Shown: positions 24,241 through 32,502, counted from the first letter of the stretch. The stretch is DNA of 52,418 nt from an uncultured Oscillospiraceae bacterium (GCA_900757655.1 CAAEOT010000035.1:1-52418), one strand, 5' to 3'. Translations and numbers: made by a program. Notes: generated by a model not told the origin, from the letters alone.

Positions 24241-24260
24241 CCCTGCATACAGGAAAGAAT

Positions 24261-24292
24261 CAGCCGCACCGTGACACCACGGTGCGGCTGAT
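24261..24292 (+). terminator. Hairpin after the truncated hydrolase
   Basis: Stem CAGCCGCACCGTG/CACGGTGCGGCTG with an ACAC loop. There is no T-run. The same 13-nt arms recur in the terminator at 25855-25884. Confidence 0.65.
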
Positions 24293-24304
24293 GGTTTGAC
24301 AGAG

Positions 24305-24457
24305 CTTGGATATGTCGTGCAGGTCGATCTCGCCGTGTTCCTGTTCAAAGTCCCGGATGCGGTTCGGCTGCTGGGTGCCGGTGCATACGCACGTGCATGG
24401 CAAGTGCTGATCCGGGCGCAGCAGCAGGTGGAAGAGCAGTATATCAAAGATAAATGA
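24305..24457 (+). pseudogene. Possible C-terminal remnant of an unknown gene
   Basis: An open stretch of about 50 codons, without a start, reads LGYVVQVDLAVFLFKVPDAV and ends in a helical AWQVLIRAQQQVEEQYIKDK tail before TGA. Its composition looks coding and the tail looks like a natural protein end, but no family is recognised. It is probably debris in a degraded region. The remainder of 24458-24527 shows nothing recognisable. Confidence 0.3.
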
Positions 24458-24527
24458 GCGTTCTATACAGAACCCTGCTTTGCATAAGCGCGGCTTTCCG
24501 TTAGAACGCAGATTTTTTTGCAACGCC

Positions 24528-24557
24528 TTGTCATGCCGCAATCGCGTGCGCTATAAT
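24528..24557 (+). promoter_or_regulatory. Promoter of the aminotransferase gene
   Basis: TTGTCA and a perfect TATAAT, 18 nt apart, about 70 nt upstream of the start. Confidence 0.65.
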
Positions 24558-24627
24558 CGACACACTATGAGGGCTTGCCTGTCGGATCGACCGACCACTA
24601 CAAGTGCCCATGAAAGGAGAAATCATT

Positions 24628-25833
24628 ATGAATCCCAGACTTTCCACCAAAATCCTGCGTCCCGACTTTCAGGGCGAGTTTACGGCAAGCATTCTTGCGG
24701 CAGCGGCATCTCCCGACCTGATTTCTTTTGCGGGCGGTCTGCCGAATCCGGTCTCTTTCCCGGTCGAGGCGATGGACAAGGCAACACACAAGGTGCTGGA
24801 GAAAAACGGCGTCATGGCGCTGCAGTACAGCGGCACGCAGGGCTACCTGCCGCTGCGCGAGTGGGTCGCAAAGCGCTATGAGACGATGGGCGTCTACGGC
24901 GTGACGGCCGACGACATCATCATCACCAACGGCTCGCAGCAGGTGCTGACGATGATCGGCGCGTGTATGCTCGACCCCGGTGATAAGGTGATCGTCGAGA
25001 ACCCGACCTACCTCGTCGCGCTGCAGTCGTTCCACTTCTTTGATCCCGAGATCCTGCCTGTCACCATCAACCCCGACGGCATCGACTGCGACGAGCTGGC
25101 GGCGACCGTGCAGGCTAACCCGGATGCGAAGTTTGCTTATGTCATCCCGAACTTCCAGAACCCCACCGGCCTGAGCTACAGTCAGAAAGTGCATGACCGC
25201 GTCGTGGAGATCTTCCGGGGCACGGACATCATCGTGCTGGAGGATAACCCGTATCGTGAGCTGCGTTTTTCCGGCACCGCGACCGACAGTTTCGGCAAGG
25301 AGCTGGGCGAGCAGTGCTGCATGCTCGGCACATTCTCCAAGATCGTCGCCCCCGGCATGCGCATCGGCTGGGTGTGCGTGCGCAACAAGGCGCTGCGTGA
25401 AAAGCTCCTGAGCTACAAGGCGACTGCCGACCTGCACACCAACATCTTCTCGCAGCTCGTTCTGGCACAGTACCTCGCGGACAACGACATCGACGCGCAC
25501 ATCGAGAAGACGAAAGTGCTCTACAAGCACAAGGCGGAGCTGATGATGGACTGCATGCGCAAGTATCTCCCGGAGGGCGTGGAGTTCACGCCGACGGAGG
25601 GCGGCATGTTCCTGTGGGCCAAGCTGCCGAATGGCATGTCCGCAGTCGATCTTTACCGTGTTGCGCTCGCGAAGGGCGTCGCTATCTGCCCGGGCGACCC
25701 GTTCTATGAAAAGGAGCGCAATGTCAGCACATTCCGCATCAATTACTCCAACAGCAGCGATGAGGTGATCGAAAAGGGCATCCGCATCCTCGGCGAAGCC
25801 TGCGCGGAGCTGATCGCGAAAAAGGATAACTGA
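24628..25833 (+). CDS. PLP-dependent aminotransferase, class I/II (LysN/MocR-domain type)
   Basis: Fold-type I aminotransferase of about 401 residues. Landmarks: FAGGLPNP near the N-terminus (substrate-side loop typical of 2-aminoadipate/aromatic or branched-chain transaminases), the PLP-phosphate region NGSQQVL, the cofactor-ring YVIPNFQNPTG, and the Schiff-base lysine in GTFSKIVAPGMRIGW; the C-terminal Arg that binds the carboxylate is in STFRINYS. The ATG before NPRLST is chosen for AAGGAG 8 nt upstream. It is monocistronic with its own promoter and terminator. The exact amino-acid substrate cannot be read from sequence; 2-aminoadipate- or valine/aromatic-type activity is likely. Confidence 0.92.
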   Translation: MNPRLSTKILRPDFQGEFTASILAAAASPDLISFAGGLPNPVSFPVEAMDKATHKVLEKNGVMALQYSGTQGYLPLREWVAKRYETMGVYGVTADDIIITNGSQQVLTMIGACMLDPGDKVIVENPTYLVALQSFHFFDPEILPVTINPDGIDCDELAATVQANPDAKFAYVIPNFQNPTGLSYSQKVHDRVVEIFRGTDIIVLEDNPYRELRFSGTATDSFGKELGEQCCMLGTFSKIVAPGMRIGWVCVRNKALREKLLSYKATADLHTNIFSQLVLAQYLADNDIDAHIEKTKVLYKHKAELMMDCMRKYLPEGVEFTPTEGGMFLWAKLPNGMSAVDLYRVALAKGVAICPGDPFYEKERNVSTFRINYSNSSDEVIEKGIRILGEACAELIAKKDN

Positions 25834-25854
25834 TCCCAAGCTATGAGAACCAAA

Positions 25855-25890
25855 CAGCCGCACCGTGGCGTCACGGTGCGGCTGTTTTTT
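25855..25890 (+). terminator. Terminator of the aminotransferase gene
   Basis: Stem CAGCCGCACCGTG/CACGGTGCGGCTG with a GCGT loop and six T. It has the same stem arms as the hairpin at 24261. The convergent SUFU gene ends at its T-run. Confidence 0.9.
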
Positions 25891-26548
25891 ACACGTAGGA
25901 TCTCGTTCTGCGCATGTCGAGCACCAGCTCCGGATTCTCCGCGCGCATCCGCTCCAGGATGCCGGTCAGTGTGTCCGGGTCGCGCGTGACCGCATCCAGT
26001 TCCAGCTGCGTGAGACCGACGAGCTGCAAAAATGCAACCCTGCCGTGTACCGTTTCGATCGGGGCGACGGTCGTGTCACTGACGATGGCCAGCCCCGTGA
26101 TGGCCGAGCCCAGCTCCGGGTGCAGGGAGCTGCCGTCGCCGGGGATGTAGGCACCCGGCTCGAAGAAATTGCCGGTCTGGAACGTGTAGCGCGCCAGCTG
26201 GGCCAGCAGATCGAGCGCCCATGTGCCAGTCTTGGCATAGCTCTCGCGCACCTTCATCGTCATCTCATAGCCCCACTTGCTGTACTCGGCGCCGAAGGCC
26301 GCCATGCTCGGATACAGCTCGCTCATGCCGTAGGTGACGATGTGCTGATAGCCCTTGCCCGTGTCATAGACGGCGAAGCCGTCGAGATATTCGTCGCCGC
26401 CGAAGGCCGCGCGGTCGCGCAGCTCGCTCTCAAAGCACACCGGCTCCGTCTTGGGATAGCGCTTGGCAAAGGCCGCCTCGATCGCGTCCCGGCCCGGGGC
26501 CCAGTCGGGGTGCTTTTTCATCCGCTTTGCGTATTCTTCTCTCGTCAT
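25889..26548 (-). CDS. Suppressor-of-fused (SUFU) domain protein
   Basis: Cytoplasmic protein of 219 residues with the bacterial SUFU-like fold. Landmarks: HIVTYGMSELYP near residue 70, GYEMTMKVRES, the WALDLLAQLARYTFQTGN segment and FLQLVGLTQLELDAV near the C-terminus, matching the usual order of SUFU domains. Bacterial SUFU proteins are often linked to polymorphic-toxin immunity, but no toxin gene is adjacent here, so a solitary role of unknown function is stated. The AAAGGCGG site precedes the ATG. It lies 22 nt downstream of the Crp/Fnr gene on the same strand, so the two are probably cotranscribed. Confidence 0.85.
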   Translation of the reverse strand: MTREEYAKRMKKHPDWAPGRDAIEAAFAKRYPKTEPVCFESELRDRAAFGGDEYLDGFAVYDTGKGYQHIVTYGMSELYPSMAAFGAEYSKWGYEMTMKVRESYAKTGTWALDLLAQLARYTFQTGNFFEPGAYIPGDGSSLHPELGSAITGLAIVSDTTVAPIETVHGRVAFLQLVGLTQLELDAVTRDPDTLTGILERMRAENPELVLDMRRTRSYV

Positions 26549-26570
26549 GTTGTGTCCGCCTTTCGTCGAT

Positions 26571-27233
26571 TTACTCCAGTGCTTCGTGCACGGAAAAATG
26601 GTTCTTGTGATAGCTCAGCAGCCCCTCGCGCTGCATCCGCGACAGCTCGCTGCACATGGCGCTGCGGTCCACGCCCAGATAGTCGGCCAGCTGCTGGCGG
26701 TTGTAGGGGATGTCAAAGCTGTATTGCCCGGCGCGCTTGACGCACTCGGAAAAGTACGACATGAGCCGGGCGCGGATGCCCTTCGGCGCCGTGTGCAGGA
26801 TGCGCTGCGAGAGCTGCAGGTTCTTAGCCGCGCACACGGTCAGCAGGTTCTGGATGAGCTTGGCGTGAAACGGGCAGGCGTTCGTGCACGTCGTGAGCAC
26901 CTTGCCGATGTTCAAAAACAGTACCTCGGTGTCCTCCGAGGCGGTCACGCTGATGAGCAGCGGCTCGCCCGGGATGCAGGCATAGGGCTCGGCAAACACC
27001 TCACCGGGGCTGACGTGGCCGAGCAGGCTGTGGTTGCCCCAGACATCGTCATAGCCGATCATGGCCATGCCGGAGAGCACCATGCCGAGCTGCTCGGTCG
27101 GCGCGCCCTCGGCGAGAATGGTCTCGCCCCGGTCGTAGTGCTTTTGCACCGCGCCGAGACATTGCAGCAGCAGCGGCAGCTCATCACTGCCAATGCCGCG
27201 GAAGAGGCGCGTGTTGGATAGCGTGATGTTCAT
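26571..27233 (-). CDS. Crp/Fnr-family transcription regulator
   Basis: Regulator of 220 residues. The N-terminal cNMP-binding-type beta barrel spans about residues 15-115 (DRGETILAEGAPTEQLGMVLSGM); the dimer helix follows, and a C-terminal winged helix at about 155-215 has the recognition segment NRQQLADYLGVDRSAMCSEL. Two cysteines in TTCTNACPF might bind a cofactor, but the canonical N-terminal Fnr cysteine cluster is missing. It is divergent from a two-[4Fe-4S] ferredoxin protein, the usual partner of redox or nitric-oxide-responsive Crp regulators in anaerobes. The intergenic palindrome is a candidate site. GGAG lies 7 nt before the ATG. Confidence 0.9.
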   Translation of the reverse strand: MNITLSNTRLFRGIGSDELPLLLQCLGAVQKHYDRGETILAEGAPTEQLGMVLSGMAMIGYDDVWGNHSLLGHVSPGEVFAEPYACIPGEPLLISVTASEDTEVLFLNIGKVLTTCTNACPFHAKLIQNLLTVCAAKNLQLSQRILHTAPKGIRARLMSYFSECVKRAGQYSFDIPYNRQQLADYLGVDRSAMCSELSRMQREGLLSYHKNHFSVHEALE

Positions 27234-27247
27234 TTTTTTACTCCATT

Positions 27248-27263
27248 TGTTGTTCTGACAACA
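27248..27263. promoter_or_regulatory. Candidate Crp/Fnr operator
   Basis: Perfect 6-bp inverted repeat TGTTGT-TCTG-ACAACA in the 121-nt gap between the divergent Crp/Fnr and ferredoxin genes. It sits just upstream of a TTGTGG (-35-like) at 27267. Its 16-bp symmetry is right for a dimeric Crp-type protein. Confidence 0.5.
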
Positions 27264-27354
27264 GAATTGTGGCTTTTATTATGCTATCTTATGCACAGAA
27301 AGTCAAGACCGCCGGGTGGGGACCCGGACGATTTTTGGAAAGGGAAGGGATATT

Positions 27355-28068
27355 ATGATCCGCAAAATCATCCACATTGACGAAGAAAAGTGCAACGGCT
27401 GCGGCGCGTGCGCGACGGCCTGCCACGAGGGTGCCATCGGCATCGTGAATGGCAAGGCCAAGCTCCTGCGCGACGATTACTGCGACGGTTTCGGCGACTG
27501 CCTGCCCGCCTGCCCGATGGATGCCATCCATTTTGTCGAGCGCGAAGCGGCGGCGTATGACGAGGCGGCCGTGCAGGCCAACAAGCGCAAAAAGCAGGCG
27601 GAGGCCATGCACGCCGCGCACGCCGGCGGCTGCCCTGGCCACCAGATGCACCGCTTCCAGCGTGAGGAGACGGCACAGGCAGCAGCTCCGGAAGCGCAGC
27701 CGTCGCAGCTCGGCCAGTGGCCGTGCCAGATCAAGCTCGTGCCGGTCAACGCGCCGTATTTTCAGGGCGCGAAGCTGCTTATCGCGGCCGACTGCACGGC
27801 ATATGCCTACGCGAATATGCACAGCGAGTTCATGAAAGGGAAGATCACGCTCATCGGCTGCCCGAAGCTCGACGCGGTGGATTACACCGACAAGCTCACG
27901 GAGATTATCCGGGACAACGACATTCAGAGCGTCACCATCGTGCGCATGGAGGTGCCGTGCTGCGGCGGACTCGAGCATGCGGCGCGTGAGGCGCTGCGCA
28001 CGAGCGGGAAGTTCCTGCCGTGGCAGGTCGTCACGATCTCGATCGACGGGAAGATCCTTGATCGCTGA
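27355..28068 (+). CDS. 4Fe-4S dicluster ferredoxin-domain protein
   Basis: Protein of 237 residues. The N-terminal 65 residues are a two-cluster ferredoxin: first motif CNGCGACATAC with its paired distal Cys, second motif beginning with CDGFGDCLPACP, whose first spacing is wider than the usual CxxC, so one cluster may be atypical. A His/Cys-rich linker (CPGHQMH) follows, then a C-terminal domain of about 120 residues with CCGGLEHAAREAL, which recurs with such ferredoxins in anaerobes. Likely an electron-transfer or redox-sensing partner controlled by the divergent Crp/Fnr protein. The start has AGGGAAGGG upstream; the longer reading would overlap the promoter. Confidence 0.88.
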   Translation: MIRKIIHIDEEKCNGCGACATACHEGAIGIVNGKAKLLRDDYCDGFGDCLPACPMDAIHFVEREAAAYDEAAVQANKRKKQAEAMHAAHAGGCPGHQMHRFQREETAQAAAPEAQPSQLGQWPCQIKLVPVNAPYFQGAKLLIAADCTAYAYANMHSEFMKGKITLIGCPKLDAVDYTDKLTEIIRDNDIQSVTIVRMEVPCCGGLEHAAREALRTSGKFLPWQVVTISIDGKILDR

Positions 28069-28151
28069 GCCCGTTTTCCCGGCCCTGTCTGCGTGTGCGG
28101 GCGGGGCCGGAACAAAGATGTTCATTCCGTGAAAAATCTTCGACAATAGGG

Positions 28152-28179
28152 TTGACAAATCCGAAAATATCTGTATAAT
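28152..28179 (+). promoter_or_regulatory. Promoter of tRNA-Gln
   Basis: Perfect TTGACA and TATAAT with 16-nt spacing, 13 nt before the mature tRNA. Confidence 0.85.
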
Positions 28180-28192
28180 ATCATTTGTTCGT

Positions 28193-28266
28193 AGCGGAAT
28201 TGTGTAATGGTAGCACACCGGACTCTGACTCCGTTTGTGAGGGTTCGAATCCTTCTTCCGCTGCCA
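28193..28266 (+). tRNA. tRNA-Gln (anticodon CTG)
   Basis: 74-nt tRNA with acceptor AGCGGAA/TTCCGCT, encoded CCA, anticodon CTG (28225-28227) in the typical GGACTCTGACTCC arm and T-loop GGTTCGAATCC. Confidence 0.95.
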
Positions 28267-28271
28267 ACCAA

Positions 28272-28303
28272 AACGCCCTTGTCATTGACAAGGGCGTTTT
28301 TTA
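28272..28303 (+). terminator. Terminator of tRNA-Gln
   Basis: Stem AACGCCCTTG/CAAGGGCGTT followed by a T-run. Confidence 0.9.
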
Positions 28304-28321
28304 TTGTATATTCCATACATG

Positions 28322-28357
28322 AAAAAAGCCTCTGCCGGCCGGCAGAGGCTTTTTCCG
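28322..28357 (-). terminator. Terminator of ireB
   Basis: Perfect palindrome of 16-nt arms with A- and T-run flanks (AAAAAGCCTCTGCCGG and its complement), lying just past the ireB stop. It works in either direction. Confidence 0.88.
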
Positions 28358-28370
28358 TTTCATGCGCTGC

Positions 28371-28613
28371 TTATTTGTCCAGATAGCTGGTCAGCAGCTC
28401 CTGCAGCAGCTCGTCGCGGTCGAGGCGGCAGATGAGGCTGCGGGCGTTGTTGTAGTTGGTGATATACGTCGGATCCTCGGAGAGAATGTAGCCGACGAGC
28501 TGGTTGATGGGGTTGTACCCTTTGACAACAAGGGAATGATACACGGAAGTGAGGATCTCCTTCATTTCTGTTTTGTTGTCGATCGCATTAAACCGTCTGG
28601 TTGCGTCTTCCAT
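28371..28613 (-). CDS. ireB: IreB family regulatory phosphoprotein (UPF0297)
   Basis: Small cytoplasmic protein of 80 residues, nearly colinear with the IreB/YrzL family (TRRFNAIDNKTEMKEIL, NPINQLVGYILSEDPTY, ARSLICRLDRDELLQELL). In enterococci IreB is phosphorylated by the PASTA kinase IreK and modulates cephalosporin tolerance. The usual neighbours (ruvX/yrrK, yrzB) are absent; here it stands alone between a tRNA and pheT. The ATG before EDATRR has GGGAGG upstream; the longer reading overlaps its own promoter. Confidence 0.93.
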   Translation of the reverse strand: MEDATRRFNAIDNKTEMKEILTSVYHSLVVKGYNPINQLVGYILSEDPTYITNYNNARSLICRLDRDELLQELLTSYLDK

Positions 28614-28646
28614 GCGAAGCCCTCCCTTATACGAGTTCTTGTGCTC

Positions 28647-28674
28647 ATTATACCAAAAAACACAAGTCTGTAAA
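28647..28674 (-). promoter_or_regulatory. Promoter of ireB
   Basis: Minus-strand TTTACA and TATAAT with 16-nt spacing, about 30 nt before the ireB start. Confidence 0.7.
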
Positions 28675-28744
28675 GTCCATTTTCCAACTGTTATCAAAAA
28701 AAGTTCTGAAATATTTCTTAAAATATTCCAAATCCCGGCGCTGC

Positions 28745-31126
28745 TCAGCGGATGGTCGCGTTAAAGGTTTCCTTGAGCGCCTTCAGCACGCTTTGCATGG
28801 TCTCCTCGGCGTGGTCGTCGGTGAGCGTCTGGTCGTCGGCACGCAGCGTCAGCGAGAAGGCGACACTCTTGTAGCCGGCCGGGATCGGCGCGCCGGTGTA
28901 CACGTCGAACAGCTCGCAGCCCTTGAGATACTGCCCGCCGGCGGCGAGGATGCACGCCGAGAGCTTGGCGACCGGGATGTCCGCACTGCAGACGATGGCG
29001 ACGTCGCGCGTCACGGCCGGGAAGCGCGGCAGCGGCGTGTAGACCGGGGTCGCGCCGCGGGCGGCAAGCATGCCGTCAAGCCGGAGTTCGGCTGTGTAGA
29101 GCTCTGCGTCCACGCCGTAGTTTGCCGCGGCGAGCGGGTGGATCTGGCCGAGCACGCCCAGCAGCTTGCCGCCGGCATAGACCTTCGCGCAGCGGCCGGG
29201 GTGATAGGACGGGTCGTCGTGCTCTGCCTCGAACGTCACGTCCGTGATGCGCAGACCGGCGAGGATGCGCTCGACCGCGCCCTTGAGCTGGAAGAAGTCC
29301 ATGCCGCCGCCGTAGCCGCCGAGACACAGCAGCTTCGGTTCATCGGCCATACCGTCGGGGCGTGCAAAGTAGACCTTTCCGATCTCATAGAGGCGCACGG
29401 CCTTGTTGCGGTAGTTGTAGTTGCGCGTGAGGATCTCAAGCATGGACGGCAGGATGGTCGTGCGCATGATGGAGGTGTCCTCGCCGAGCGGGTTGAGGAT
29501 CTTCATGGAGTTGCGCAGCGGGGAGTCGGCCGGAAGACGGATCTTGTCGTAGTACGACGGGCTGATGAACGAGTAGGTGATGATCTCGCTGTAGCCGAGG
29601 GCACGGGCCATGGTGCCGATGCTGCGCTCCGCCTTCTGCGCGTCGGTATAGCCGCCGCTGGTGGTCTGGCCGCGCATGAGCGTACAGGGGATGTTGTTGT
29701 AGCCGTAGAAGCGGGCGATCTCTTCGGCGATATCGGAGTAATGCTCCACGTCGCCGCGCCAGGACGGGACAATGATCGTGTCGCCGTCAAGCGCGAAGCC
29801 GAGCGCGAGCAGGATGCGGCGCATTTCCGCCTCGGACACGTCCGTGCCGAGCAGGCCGTTGACTTTGTCCGGTTCGAGCTTCACAGTCTTGGGCACGATG
29901 GGCTCGGGCAGCACGTCGATGGTGCCGCGCATGACTTCGCCGCAGCCGAGCAGCTCCACGAGCTCACACGCGCGATCGACGGCCGCGACGGTGTTCATCG
30001 GATCCAGGCCTTTCTCAAAGCGGCCGGAGGCCTCCGTGCGCATACCGAGCGCAGCGGCCGTGCGGCGGATGCTCGTGCCGTTGAAGTTTGCGCCCTCAAA
30101 GACGACCATGGCCGTGTCGCCGACGATCTCGGAGTTAGCGCCGCCCATGACGCCGGCGACCGCGACGGGCTTTTCCTCGTCGCAGATGCACAGCATGTTC
30201 GGCGTGAGCTTACGCGCATTGCCGTCGAGCGTCTGGATGGTCTCGCCCTCGCGCGCGGTGCGCACGATGATCTGCTTGCCGCCGATGCACGAGAAGTCGA
30301 ACGCATGCATGGGCTGGCCGTACTCGAGCATGACATAGTTGGTAATATCGACGATGTTGTTGATCGGGCGCACGCCGCTGTTGCGCAGGCGCTCGCGCAT
30401 CCATGCCGGGGAAGGCGCGATCTTGACGTTGCGCACCATGCGTGCGGTGTAGCGCGGGCAGAGCGCAGGATCGTCGATGCGGATGCTGACGTGGTCATGA
30501 ATATCTTCGCCGCTGCCGGGGACAACGGGCGTGTGCAGCTTAAGGGGCTTGTCAAATGTCACGGCGGCCTCACGTGCCAGACCGATCACGGACAGGCAGT
30601 CCGGACGGTTCGGCGTGATCTCAAACTCGACCACGTGATCGTCCATACCGATGACGGCGGCAATGTCGTCGCCGGGCTTCACGCCGTCCTCCTGCATGAC
30701 CCACAGGCCGTCCTCGATGGCGTAGGGGTAGTCATGCAGCGTCAGGCCGAGCTCCTTGAGCGAGCACATCATGCCGTTGGAGAGCTCGCCGCGCAGCATG
30801 CCGGCGTGGATCTCCTTGCCGTCGGGCAGGAGGGAGCCGTCGAGCGCGACGGGCACCATGTCGCCGACCTTCTGGTTCTGTGCACCAGTGACGATCTGCA
30901 GCGGCGCATCGCCGCCCACGTCGACCTGACAGACCCACATGTGGTCGGAATTCGTGTGGCGCACCATCTCCACGATGCGGCCCGCAACGACATTCTGAAT
31001 GTTCTTGTGCAGATCCGTGAACGTCTCCACCTTGGAGCCGGAGAGGGTCATTGCCTCGGAAAAGTCGTGGTCGGCCCAGGCCGAGCAGTCTACGAATTCA
31101 TTGAGCCATTTTCTGCTTAAAATCAT
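28745..31126 (-). CDS. pheT: Phenylalanine-tRNA ligase beta subunit
   Basis: Beta subunit of the alpha2-beta2 synthetase, cytoplasmic. The 793 residues show the standard order: N-terminal B1, the EMAP/tRNA-binding-like domain at about 40-150 (HTNSDHMWVCQVDVGG), the B3/B4 editing domain in the middle (GRFEKGLDP), the B5 domain, a catalytic-like core with VRLYEIGKVY, and the C-terminal ferredoxin-fold anticodon-binding domain (RFPAVTRDVAIV). It is the second gene of the T-box-controlled pheST operon, 16 nt after pheS, with GGAG upstream. Confidence 0.97.
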   Translation of the reverse strand: MILSRKWLNEFVDCSAWADHDFSEAMTLSGSKVETFTDLHKNIQNVVAGRIVEMVRHTNSDHMWVCQVDVGGDAPLQIVTGAQNQKVGDMVPVALDGSLLPDGKEIHAGMLRGELSNGMMCSLKELGLTLHDYPYAIEDGLWVMQEDGVKPGDDIAAVIGMDDHVVEFEITPNRPDCLSVIGLAREAAVTFDKPLKLHTPVVPGSGEDIHDHVSIRIDDPALCPRYTARMVRNVKIAPSPAWMRERLRNSGVRPINNIVDITNYVMLEYGQPMHAFDFSCIGGKQIIVRTAREGETIQTLDGNARKLTPNMLCICDEEKPVAVAGVMGGANSEIVGDTAMVVFEGANFNGTSIRRTAAALGMRTEASGRFEKGLDPMNTVAAVDRACELVELLGCGEVMRGTIDVLPEPIVPKTVKLEPDKVNGLLGTDVSEAEMRRILLALGFALDGDTIIVPSWRGDVEHYSDIAEEIARFYGYNNIPCTLMRGQTTSGGYTDAQKAERSIGTMARALGYSEIITYSFISPSYYDKIRLPADSPLRNSMKILNPLGEDTSIMRTTILPSMLEILTRNYNYRNKAVRLYEIGKVYFARPDGMADEPKLLCLGGYGGGMDFFQLKGAVERILAGLRITDVTFEAEHDDPSYHPGRCAKVYAGGKLLGVLGQIHPLAAANYGVDAELYTAELRLDGMLAARGATPVYTPLPRFPAVTRDVAIVCSADIPVAKLSACILAAGGQYLKGCELFDVYTGAPIPAGYKSVAFSLTLRADDQTLTDDHAEETMQSVLKALKETFNATIR

Positions 31127-31142
31127 GGTAGCCTCTCCTTTC

Positions 31143-32168
31143 TCAGAACTGCTGCAGGAAGCGCACGTCGTTTTCGAAGATCAGGCGCAGGTCGCTGATC
31201 TTGAACCGGCGCATCGCCAGACGCTCCAGGCCCATGCCGAAGGCCCAGCCGGAGTAGACGTCCGTGTCGATGCCGCAGCCCTCGAGCACCTTCGGGTGGA
31301 TCATGCCGGCGCCGAGGATCTCAATCCAGCCCTCACCCTTGCAGGTGGGGCAGCCCTTGCCGCCGCACTTGTGGCACTGCACGTCCATCTCGCAGCTCGG
31401 CTCGGTGAACGGGAAGTGGTGCGGGCGGAAGCGGGTAACGGTGTTCTCACCGTAGAGCTTTTTCACAAGTGTGTTGAGCGTGCCCTTCAGGTCCGCCATC
31501 GTGACGCCCTTGTCGATGACCATGCCCTCGATCTGGTGGAACATGGGCGAGTGCGTGGCATCGACCTCGTCCTTGCGGTAGACACGGCCGGGGGCGACCA
31601 TGCGGATCGGCAGCGGCTTGCTCTCCATGGCGCGCACCTGCATCGGGGAGGTCTGCGTGCGCAGGAGGATGCTGCTGTCCTCGGTCAGATAAAACGTGTC
31701 CGACCACTCGCGGGCGGGGTGGCCCTCGCTGGTGTTGAGCTTGGTGAAGTTATATTCGGCCTCTTCGATCTCGGGGCCTTCGAGGATCTCGAAGCCCATG
31801 CCGACGAAAATGTCCTTGATCTCATCGAGCACGATATACATCGGGTGCTGGTGGCCGAGCTCCGGTGCTTTTCCGGGCATGGTCACATCGAGCGTCTCGG
31901 CCTTGAGACGCATCTCGAGCATGCGCGCGTTGAGCGCCTCACGGCGCTGGTCGATCGCTTCCTCCAGCTCAGCGCGCACCTGGTTTGCCAGCTGGCCCAT
32001 GGCCGGGCGCTCCTCCGCCGACAGACGGCCCATCTGCTTGAGGATGGCGGTCAGCTCACCCTTTTTGCCGAGGTACTTCACGCGCAGGTTTTCCAGCGCG
32101 GTGACGTCGTCCGCCTGCAAAATGGCGGCGACGGAAGCCTCGCGCAGCTTCTGCAGCATTTCTTTCAT
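31143..32168 (-). CDS. pheS: Phenylalanine-tRNA ligase alpha subunit
   Basis: Catalytic subunit charging tRNA-Phe. The 341 residues start with the coiled-coil arm (MKEMLQKLREASVAAI to about residue 90), then the class II catalytic core with motif 2 GRVYRKDEVDATHSPMFHQ, the FTEPSCEMDV segment, and motif 3 GMGLERLAM. A CxxC pair (CHKCGGKGCPTC) occurs in the insertion before motif 3, as in many bacterial PheS proteins. The ATG is taken at MKEM with GGAGGAG upstream; the 69-codon upstream extension would run through the T-box. Phe limitation should induce it. Confidence 0.97.
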   Translation of the reverse strand: MKEMLQKLREASVAAILQADDVTALENLRVKYLGKKGELTAILKQMGRLSAEERPAMGQLANQVRAELEEAIDQRREALNARMLEMRLKAETLDVTMPGKAPELGHQHPMYIVLDEIKDIFVGMGFEILEGPEIEEAEYNFTKLNTSEGHPAREWSDTFYLTEDSSILLRTQTSPMQVRAMESKPLPIRMVAPGRVYRKDEVDATHSPMFHQIEGMVIDKGVTMADLKGTLNTLVKKLYGENTVTRFRPHHFPFTEPSCEMDVQCHKCGGKGCPTCKGEGWIEILGAGMIHPKVLEGCGIDTDVYSGWAFGMGLERLAMRRFKISDLRLIFENDVRFLQQF

Positions 32169-32230
32169 GCAAACAACTCCTCCGTTGCAAGATTTTCGTG
32201 GTTCGTTGCGTTTCTTGCCGGATCGCGGAC

Positions 32231-32465
32231 AAAAAAAGATCCTCCCGTCCCGCATACAGGGACGAAAGGAAACTTCCGCGGTACCACCCGAATTCGGCGC
32301 GCTGCGCCGCACTCTGTGCGCGGTAACGGGCGGACCCGCCGGGGATTGGCCGGAGCTCACGGGCGAACAAAGCACGTTTCTCGCAGGACGCTCTCAGCCG
32401 GCGGTGTCCCTCTCTGGCGCGGAACCTTGGTACTATTTTCCCGATCCAAGCAATAAACTCAATAA
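32231..32465 (-). promoter_or_regulatory. T-box riboswitch, phenylalanine specifier
   Basis: Leader of pheST on the minus strand. Stem I carries AGTA near the 5' end and the specifier TTC (32367-32365) followed by a purine and the lower-stem CCCG. The T-box GGGTGGTACCGCG is at 32289-32277. The terminator stem CGTCCC/GGGACG is followed by a seven-T run at 32237-32231. The Phe codon matches the downstream genes. Confidence 0.93.
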
Positions 32466-32473
32466 CAAAGCTA

Positions 32474-32502
32474 TTTATACCACACTTTGCGGCACAAATC
32501 AA
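32474..32502 (-). promoter_or_regulatory. Promoter of the pheST operon
   Basis: Minus-strand TTGATT and TATAAA, 17 nt apart, a few bases upstream of the T-box stem I. Confidence 0.65.

Noticed and set aside
24260..24541. 93-residue minus-strand frame in the gap before the aminotransferase
   Set aside because: It begins in the aminotransferase promoter region and ends in a hairpin, with no ribosome site; the plus-strand tail in the same place looks more protein-like.
28601..31120. 839-codon open frame on the plus strand opposite pheT
   Set aside because: It is the mirror of a certain gene in high-GC3 DNA; the translation is Ala/Arg/Val/Asp-rich with no domain, and no ribosome site or promoter supports it.
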